A stretch of 46,499 nt of DNA, taken from CAYPZU01 sp964415395. Lineage in GTDB: Bacteria; Chlamydiota; Chlamydiia; Chlamydiales; SM23-39. The position numbers and the translations under genes were made by a program. Below the pieces are notes generated by a model. It saw nothing but the letters and a program-made list of their open reading frames with translations, was not told the origin of the DNA and did not search any database. This document shows, piece after piece, positions 41,133-46,499 of the stretch (its first letter is position 1; the number at the start of each line of letters is the position of its first letter). The stretch covers positions 1-46,499 of the forward strand of contig CAYPZU010000008.1 of assembly GCA_964415395.1 (NCBI GenBank), read 5' to 3'.

Positions 41133-41981
41133 ATGGCCTCCTTTATTCGAATGCCCTCCCTCCTCCGGAAACTTGCAGATGGAGGAATCTGCCTGGGCAA
41201 GCTCCTCTTCTTTTTCCAGGTCTGCCCCCTCTTTGCCATCCTGATCGGCAATCCGGCCCAGCCTGCCATGCAGAAAGAAGGGATCGTCCGTCCCGCATCG
41301 TGGTGGTCTGTCCGGATCGCCTATTTTGAAGATTACGTCTATAGACAGAGGTTCGAAGACGAATTCATCGACCCCGAGCTTTTCCATTCCAAAACCTTTT
41401 CGCGGATGACGACCGACGCCGGTCTCATCACCCTGAACTTTTGGGATAAGCTCGACCTCTACGGCATCCTAGGCGGCTCAAGGCTCCAGCTCGACAAGGA
41501 ACTTTTTACGACAAGGCAGTTTGCCTGGGGAACCGGTCTCAAATGGATGATGTACCAGAAAGGGAACTTTCGCCTTGGCGCCGATTTCAAATATTTTGAA
41601 ACAGATCAAAAACCGACTTACTTCCTCTCCGACGGCCTCCCCTACAACGTCGTATCGAACTTCACCCTCCAATACCATGAAATCCAGGCCGCCCTCGGCA
41701 TCTCCTACCGGGCTGGTCCTTTTATCCCTTACGTCTACGGAACCTATCTCATCACCAAAATCCGCCCCGTCCCCGCCTCCGTCGCGGTCCGGATCCCGTT
41801 CGCTGGACCCGATGGGGAAATCGAGTCGGTCGACCTCCTCATGAAGTCGATCGTCGGCGAAAAACAATGGGGCGTCACTGTCGGGGCCACCATCCTCGAC
41901 GGAGAAAAAGGCTCCCTGTCGGTCGAATCCCGCCTCTATAACCAAAACAGCATCGACGTCAACCTGGAAGTTAGATTTTAA
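41133..41981 (+). CDS. MOMP-like outer-membrane barrel protein
   Basis: The 282-residue protein begins with an unusually long signal region (hydrophobic core GKLLFFFQVCPLFAIL) followed by GNPAQPAMQKEGIVRP...WWSVRIAYFEDYVYRQRF. This mirrors the mature start of chlamydial MOMP (GNPAEPSLMIDGI then a GYYGDFVF strand). The rest alternates as barrel strands (LDLYGILGGSR, FRLGADFKYFE, IPYVYGTYL) and ends VNLEVRF with terminal Phe. It is shorter than MOMP (about 390) and has no cysteine in the mature part, so it cannot join the disulfide network. The first ATG (41133) has no ribosome-binding site; an in-frame ATG at 41151 is the alternative. Confidence 0.8.
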   Translation: MASFIRMPSLLRKLADGGICLGKLLFFFQVCPLFAILIGNPAQPAMQKEGIVRPASWWSVRIAYFEDYVYRQRFEDEFIDPELFHSKTFSRMTTDAGLITLNFWDKLDLYGILGGSRLQLDKELFTTRQFAWGTGLKWMMYQKGNFRLGADFKYFETDQKPTYFLSDGLPYNVVSNFTLQYHEIQAALGISYRAGPFIPYVYGTYLITKIRPVPASVAVRIPFAGPDGEIESVDLLMKSIVGEKQWGVTVGATILDGEKGSLSVESRLYNQNSIDVNLEVRF

Positions 41982-42020
41982 CTAACTAACAATCAATAGC
42001 TTAAAACTAACTCTCGCGCG

Positions 42021-42048
42021 TGATTTTTATTCTAAAACATGCTATACT
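42021..42048 (+). promoter_or_regulatory. Promoter TGATTT-16-TATACT of the kinase gene
   Basis: TGATTT (42021-42026), exactly 16 bases, TATACT (42043-42048) with TGC before it (extended -10). The first 15 bases are identical to 35538-35552. The ATG at 42057 follows 8 bases after the box; an ATG at 42039 lies inside the promoter and is therefore unlikely as start. Confidence 0.6.
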
Positions 42049-42056
42049 GGAGAGGC

Positions 42057-43331
42057 ATGGCCACTTCCAGCGAAATCACTCTTCAGAACGGGGTCCTCTC
42101 TTTTGCCGGCCTCCGAGCGAGCGCGAAAACCGACGCCCAGGTATGGTGGCTCGAGAAGCTCTGGCGCGTCCCGCTCATTCTCGAACAAGGCGGGAAGCAG
42201 ACGACTCTCTGGATCCGCCGGAAGGCCCTCATCCAGCGCTGGAAAGTCACTCCCCAGCAAATCACCGCAGCGCAGCAGCAGGGAGGAATCGCAGCCCTCG
42301 CCCAAACCCTCAAAGATCTCGACACTCGAAGAATTTCAACCCTTCTGCAAAATAACACACTCAAGTTTCCAGACAGGTTAAAAGCCGCAGAAACTCTCTC
42401 CTCAGCTCTCCGCGAAGCGAGAAAAACTCAAACCGACATCTTTCTATCCCCAACAGACGTCCTCCCATACGGGGCTTACGTGAACCGCGATGGAAGCGTC
42501 TATTTTAAAACCCATAAGATCGCTCCCTGTATTATGGGTGAAGTATGGGAGTGCCAGAAACTAGGATCCTCCGATTCAGTTGTGGTGAAAGATGTAAAAG
42601 TGGATTGTTTTTCCAGTCAACCCTATCGAGAGCTCTCGAATTTAAGAAAACTCCAGAGAGGTCCGAACATCGTCCCGCTCATTACATCCTCCCTGTTCTC
42701 GCAGGGTGGATATCCTCGGATGGCGCTCTTCATGCCCAAATACGAAGGGTCTTTAAATCAGTTGAAAAATCGGCTGACGCCGAAACAAAAAGAGATCGTC
42801 GCAAAAAAAATCCTCCAAACGCTTTCCTACCTTGCTGCAAAAGGAATCCACCGCGATTTTACTTTAAAGAATATCCTCATCAACACGCAAACGCTCGAAA
42901 TCCGGTTTATTGATTTTGGAACGTTTGTGTTCCATGGCGAAGATGAAAGTCTGTATGAAGACCGGACAGGAACTCGCGCGTATTTTTCACCTGAATATGC
43001 AGCAGCTCCTCCATCTCGAATCCGTTCAGCGACGACACCCAAGTTGGATGTCTGGGCCTGCGGTGTTGCTCTCCTCGAACTCTTCGGGATTTGCGATTTA
43101 AGAGAAGAAGAAAAACCAGTTGGCCGAGATAACGGCTGGCTCTTCACATTGAAGAGAAATCTGGCGGAGCTTCCCCTTGCCTTCCTCAAACTGATTCATC
43201 AGATGACGCAAGTCCGACCTGAAGAGAGATGTACAGCGTATAAAGCTCACTTTATGATCGCGCCTCGCCAAAGAATTTATCCTTCTCAGCTTCCGTTTCC
43301 CTGGAAGCACGGCTATCTGCTTCCCGGATAG
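42057..43331 (+). CDS. Serine/threonine protein kinase, soluble
   Basis: The 424-residue protein has an N-terminal unknown part (1 to about 150) and a eukaryotic-type kinase domain: ATP Lys in VVVKDVK (about 178), Glu in YRELSNL, catalytic HRDFTLKN (Asp about 267), metal-binding IDFGTF (Asp about 285), TGTRAYFSPEY and KLDVWACGVALLELFG. The glycine loop is poor (IAPCIMGEV keeps only the last Gly) and the usual Lys two places after the catalytic Asp is Thr. No membrane helix is present, unlike Pkn/PknD-type sensors, so it acts in the cytosol or is secreted into the host. The start at 42057 has GGAG just upstream; the first in-frame ATG at 42039 overlaps the promoter. Confidence 0.88.
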   Translation: MATSSEITLQNGVLSFAGLRASAKTDAQVWWLEKLWRVPLILEQGGKQTTLWIRRKALIQRWKVTPQQITAAQQQGGIAALAQTLKDLDTRRISTLLQNNTLKFPDRLKAAETLSSALREARKTQTDIFLSPTDVLPYGAYVNRDGSVYFKTHKIAPCIMGEVWECQKLGSSDSVVVKDVKVDCFSSQPYRELSNLRKLQRGPNIVPLITSSLFSQGGYPRMALFMPKYEGSLNQLKNRLTPKQKEIVAKKILQTLSYLAAKGIHRDFTLKNILINTQTLEIRFIDFGTFVFHGEDESLYEDRTGTRAYFSPEYAAAPPSRIRSATTPKLDVWACGVALLELFGICDLREEEKPVGRDNGWLFTLKRNLAELPLAFLKLIHQMTQVRPEERCTAYKAHFMIAPRQRIYPSQLPFPWKHGYLLPG

Positions 43332-43412
43332 CCTTAACTCAGCAGTGGATCAAACCTGGGGATTAGGTGAAAGATTCCACACTGGACTAGGCAGGGAAAA
43401 GCTCCTAAAGGT

Positions 43413-46310
43413 CTATTCGGGAATGAGATTCGTGTAGGACTTTGGATGATTCAGAATATTCAAGTTCTTACGCCGGAGCATATACGGCTCGTTGGGCAGA
43501 TCCAGGGAACTGTGAGCGTCCTCAAGCCAAAAACTCGACTCCCACCCGGGAAACTCGTTGGTTGGATGGAGATCTGCCAGCATTTCAGTAACAGACAAAG
43601 TTGCCTCGTATACAGCCTCTTGAAGGCAGGTTTTGTAATAAACCCGGAATGGAATCACATTAGGTCCATTCGGATAATAGGTGCACCATTGCTCTTCATT
43701 TGTGTTGAGGAATAGCGTTCCCCGTGAAAAAGAGGCTCCATTGATAGAGCCATCGATGCTATTTAAATGCTGCTGCGATGAAAAAATAGCCACGGGAGCC
43801 CGCTCTACAGTCAGAATCCGAGCTCCGGAGCTCATCACAAAAGAGCCTCCGCCGAATGAAGGCGGGGAAGGAAACTCATCATCAACAACGAGAGTTACTG
43901 TTGAGCCAGGGACCGTAGGGGCTAAAAAATCAATAATGCTATTCGGATCCATATGAATGCTGATTTTGGCTCTTAGGAGAATATCCTCACCAAAAGAGTA
44001 TACTTCTGCAGCGTTGAGGAGGTTGATATTCGCTCCTGAATCTAAAACAACCCCCCGATCCCCGACTGTTACGAGAAGCGATGTGCCCGAATAAGTGATG
44101 TTTCCTCCAGCAACAAGACTAAAAATTCCATCTGTAGCCTGCATCTGCACGCCCTGGCTGGTTGAAACTAGATTGGCGCTGCCTCCCGAAGTGATTGAAA
44201 CAGGTCCAGACGCAATCGTGGCAATACTCAAGTCGCCCGATCCGCTCAGCACATTAGCTGTGAATGAGCCCCCTGCAGTCAAACTGACTTCCGAACTGGC
44301 AAAAATACCGATAACTCCATTCGTCTGGTTGAGCAAAATATCCCTTCCTGCAACGGCGGAAAATGCATCAACAAGAAGAACGGAAGGCCCTATCCCCAAA
44401 GTAGATGTGAATAATACATCCCTTCCTGCGTCAACAGTTACCTCATTAGCGCCCACCTGAATGACTGAAAAGCCTATAGGGGAATTCGACTCAAAAATAA
44501 AATCTCGGGAAGAGCGGATCGCTAAGGGATAATCGCCGACGAATCGAATTCGTTGTCCGGTAGTATTATGAAAAATAATATCGCCCGCGGTCGATTCTAT
44601 GAGACTTGGAATTCCAAAACTAGAACCTCCGATTTCATTACGCCCGTTTGTAGCCGATAAAAAAGTAATATTATCTCTCGCAACAATCGATAGATAATCA
44701 GTAAATGAAAAACCCGTTGTTCCTGCATTCGCGCATTCAGTTAAAACGGCCCCTTGAGGCACTGTTATGATTATAGGCGCTCCAGTAATTGATGCGTTAT
44801 CGCTATTGGTTACCGCATCTAAATGGAAATTCCCGTTCGATACATTGACAGAGGCTGTTCCGCCAGCATTGATTCCCGCGTTGGCAGGCAGGCCGTTTCC
44901 AGCAGTAATCACAAAGCCCGAGACGCAATCTACAGCGACATTTCCCAAAGTAGAAATCTGAGCAACTGTCGTATTCCCCGCGTCTCCTATAAAAACAGCC
45001 CCTCCTGCATTCACGAAGACATCACCAATACCCATGTTCGTCACGTTGCTTCGGATCGTCACATTTCCATCCGCATTGAATGTGAGCGAGTTAGAAGATG
45101 AGTAAGTGAGATCAAAAAATTCATCCCAAGTGATATCGCCTGTTCCTCCAGCCCCTGGAGAAGTATTTAGAGAAACGTTGCTACCAAGGATTGCAGAGCC
45201 GATATCTGCAGTAGAAACCGATGCGTTGATTCCTGGTACATAAGTTGCCGAGAAAACCGGAACGCTCATCCCTGGACCGATTGCGTTAATGAGGATGTCG
45301 CAAGGGTCGAGGATAAATTGTCCGGTCTTTCCTCCTGGCGCAATCGTTTCGACAAAACCGCTAAATTCGACCCCGCCTAAAGCAGAAACCTCAATTCTAC
45401 CGCCATTTCCCTGGATTGATCCGCCTCTGGCAAGCGCTTTTCCATAAAATTGAGTTCCCCGCTCTCCCCAAATCGAGATCTCTCCTCCATTCCCTATCTC
45501 TTCCGCTGAAGCATCCAGGCAAGCTCCCTTCGAAACATAGACAAGCTCAGAGAGGAGTCGGCGGCCAGGAAGACTTCCGATTTCAATTGTTCCACCTCCA
45601 AGTTTTGTAGAGGCTTTCAAATGGGAGTTCGATTCGATATCAATCAAATCACCAAAAACAAACAGCTTCTCCCCCCTTAATCCGCCATCCAGAGCGGCTA
45701 TACAGTCCCTAGCTTCAGAGGCGGGAAAAAGCTCAATCTCTCCAACAAGACTGACCGCAACACTATTTTGCGAAATAAATCCTGCGCATGTAGCCTCCAT
45801 AAGTCCCGAATGCTCGACTTTCTCCCCAATCAGGTAGGCGAAATCGGTTGCTGAGATATGACCCAGATTTTTGATCGAATGGTTGGATCGGCCTGAAAAA
45901 AACAGATTCCCTTTCTCTTTGAAAAGATCCATATTAATCTGAAGGGAGCTAGCTATAAAGCTCCCGGAATCTACTCGCGAATTCTCTCCAAAAACAACTC
46001 CATTCGGATTGACCAAAACAAGTTTCCCGTTGGAGATGAGCGTTCCAAAAAGGGAAGAAGGAGTTATTCCAACAACTCGATTTACCACAATCGACTGAGA
46101 AGAGGGCTGAAGAAAACGAACGGTTTCATTTTGCTCGATAGAAAACGAATCCCAATTCAAGATCGCCTGCTCAGATACTACTGCCTCGAAGTGCAAAGGG
46201 GCGGTTTCACAAAAAGTTCCCTCTCCCAAAACAATCTCAAGACCAGACGGAGCAGCAAAAAGGCTAATCGTTGAAAAGAATAGAATCTGTAAAAGTCTCA
46301 TAGTAGACAT
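43413..46310 (-). CDS. Filamentous-haemagglutinin-like (TPS) exoprotein
   Basis: The 965-residue protein starts with a signal peptide (MRLLQILFFSTISLFAA) and a two-partner-secretion domain: LNWDSFSIEQNETVRF, VVNRVVG, and the typical VLVNPNGVVFGENSRVD (NPNG at 101-104) followed by GSFIASSL. The body (about 200-850) is a beta-helix made of many short imperfect repeats with Asn/Gly/Ser/Val (VNVSNGNFHLDA, FNADGNVTIRSNV, VEVSAGRD-like). The last 80 residues are different and end in a folded-looking tail (NLIPE). TpsA proteins are exported by a TpsB barrel; none lies in this window. The gene lies just downstream of the rRNA operon on the same strand, and no clear ribosome-binding site is seen. Confidence 0.85.
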   Translation of the reverse strand: MSTMRLLQILFFSTISLFAAPSGLEIVLGEGTFCETAPLHFEAVVSEQAILNWDSFSIEQNETVRFLQPSSQSIVVNRVVGITPSSLFGTLISNGKLVLVNPNGVVFGENSRVDSGSFIASSLQINMDLFKEKGNLFFSGRSNHSIKNLGHISATDFAYLIGEKVEHSGLMEATCAGFISQNSVAVSLVGEIELFPASEARDCIAALDGGLRGEKLFVFGDLIDIESNSHLKASTKLGGGTIEIGSLPGRRLLSELVYVSKGACLDASAEEIGNGGEISIWGERGTQFYGKALARGGSIQGNGGRIEVSALGGVEFSGFVETIAPGGKTGQFILDPCDILINAIGPGMSVPVFSATYVPGINASVSTADIGSAILGSNVSLNTSPGAGGTGDITWDEFFDLTYSSSNSLTFNADGNVTIRSNVTNMGIGDVFVNAGGAVFIGDAGNTTVAQISTLGNVAVDCVSGFVITAGNGLPANAGINAGGTASVNVSNGNFHLDAVTNSDNASITGAPIIITVPQGAVLTECANAGTTGFSFTDYLSIVARDNITFLSATNGRNEIGGSSFGIPSLIESTAGDIIFHNTTGQRIRFVGDYPLAIRSSRDFIFESNSPIGFSVIQVGANEVTVDAGRDVLFTSTLGIGPSVLLVDAFSAVAGRDILLNQTNGVIGIFASSEVSLTAGGSFTANVLSGSGDLSIATIASGPVSITSGGSANLVSTSQGVQMQATDGIFSLVAGGNITYSGTSLLVTVGDRGVVLDSGANINLLNAAEVYSFGEDILLRAKISIHMDPNSIIDFLAPTVPGSTVTLVVDDEFPSPPSFGGGSFVMSSGARILTVERAPVAIFSSQQHLNSIDGSINGASFSRGTLFLNTNEEQWCTYYPNGPNVIPFRVYYKTCLQEAVYEATLSVTEMLADLHPTNEFPGWESSFWLEDAHSSLDLPNEPYMLRRKNLNILNHPKSYTNLIPE

Positions 46311-46374
46311 TTTTTACAAGAATATCGAAATTAAATCTAGGTGGAAGAAAATCCTGATTGAATTTGCAGAAAAT

Positions 46375-46406
46375 AAAAAACCCTCGTTAGGTTGCCCTAA
46401 CGAGGG
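46375..46406 (-). terminator. Terminator of the rRNA operon
   Basis: On the minus strand CCCTCGTTAGG pairs with CCTAACGAGGG (46406-46396 with 46391-46381; 11-bp perfect stem, 4-base loop) and is followed by six T (46380-46375). It lies 13 bases beyond the 5S 3' end. Confidence 0.92.
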
Positions 46407-46418
46407 TGGTGATGAAAA

Positions 46419-46499
46419 TCTGGCGGCTACCTACTCTCCCATACTCTTGAGTATAGTACCATCGGCGACGAGAGGCTTAACTGCTGAGTTCGGGATGGG
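46419..46499 (-). rRNA. rrf: 5S ribosomal RNA, 3' portion (cut by window edge)
   Basis: The complement of the last 80 bases reads CCCATCCCGAACTCAGCAGT, then AAGCCTCTCGTCGCCGATGGTACT and a final GGGAGAGTAGGTAGCCGCCAG. This is the conserved 5S loop and closing stem (compare CCGAACTCAGAAGTGAA and GAGAGTAGG in E. coli). The 5' part, and presumably 23S and 16S, lie to the right of the window. Confidence 0.93.

Overview
The window reads as chromosome of a member of the phylum Chlamydiota, most likely an environmental (Parachlamydiales-like) lineage rather than Chlamydia itself. The evidence is a histone H1-like Hc1 gene (hctA), three outer-membrane barrels of chlamydial MOMP type or of the related cysteine-bearing pore type, and blocks that match the Chlamydia trachomatis order yajC-rumA-hctA and hemG-hemN-hemE-mfd-alaS-tkt (order recalled from memory, here broken up and inverted). 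Coding DNA looks moderately GC-rich (about half or slightly above by eye, not computed). Short intergenic stretches and the 5' regions of several lineage-specific genes are strikingly AT-rich.

Layout. 1-3470 (minus): start of an exported protein cut by the edge, an Inc-like membrane coiled-coil protein translationally coupled to an M20 dipeptidase, and a small conserved-looking protein. 3692-5771 (plus): htpX and mnmA. 5740-6615 (minus): unknown gene. 6674-10633 (minus): an envelope-sugar cluster (glycosyltransferase, exported DUF2608/HAD protein, hldD, and a heptose-7-phosphate kinase whose nucleotidyltransferase domain has lost its active site). 10717-11194: a long inverted repeat that looks like a MITE. 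11271-12091: a coupled pair of unknown genes. 12208-18292 (minus): a tight operon hemE - Mg-type P-ATPase - hemN - hemG. 18352-20697: two tandem paralogous outer-membrane proteins. 20808-22805: transketolase. 22889-22963: a 75-nt four-way-junction palindrome. 23119-29012 (plus): alaS-mfd. 29029-30689: a small unknown gene diverging from a GDP-mannose pyrophosphorylase that carries an unexpected signal peptide. 30777-32414 (minus): nadE. 32567-35540 (plus): htpG and a secreted purple-acid-phosphatase-like protein. 35568-35577: assembly gap of 10 N. 35601-38945: a 1114-residue coiled-coil/proline-rich protein. 38949-41025 (minus): yajC, rumA-type methyltransferase, hctA. 41133-43331 (plus): MOMP-like protein and a soluble Ser/Thr kinase. 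43413-46310 (minus): filamentous-haemagglutinin-like exoprotein. 46375-46499: rrn terminator and the 3' part of 5S rRNA (minus).

How it fits together. Core functions (haem synthesis, tRNA charging and thiolation, transcription-coupled repair, chaperones, NAD, pentose phosphate) are interleaved with envelope genes (heptose, mannose, porins, TPS exoprotein) and with candidate host-interaction proteins (Inc-like coiled coil, giant coiled coil, kinase, secreted phosphatase). The most interesting regulatory observation is that three genes of unknown or effector-like character (5740-6615, 35601-38945, 42057-43331) share an identical promoter layout: TGATTT, exactly 16 bases, TATAAT or TATACT. Two of these promoters share the same 15 bases.
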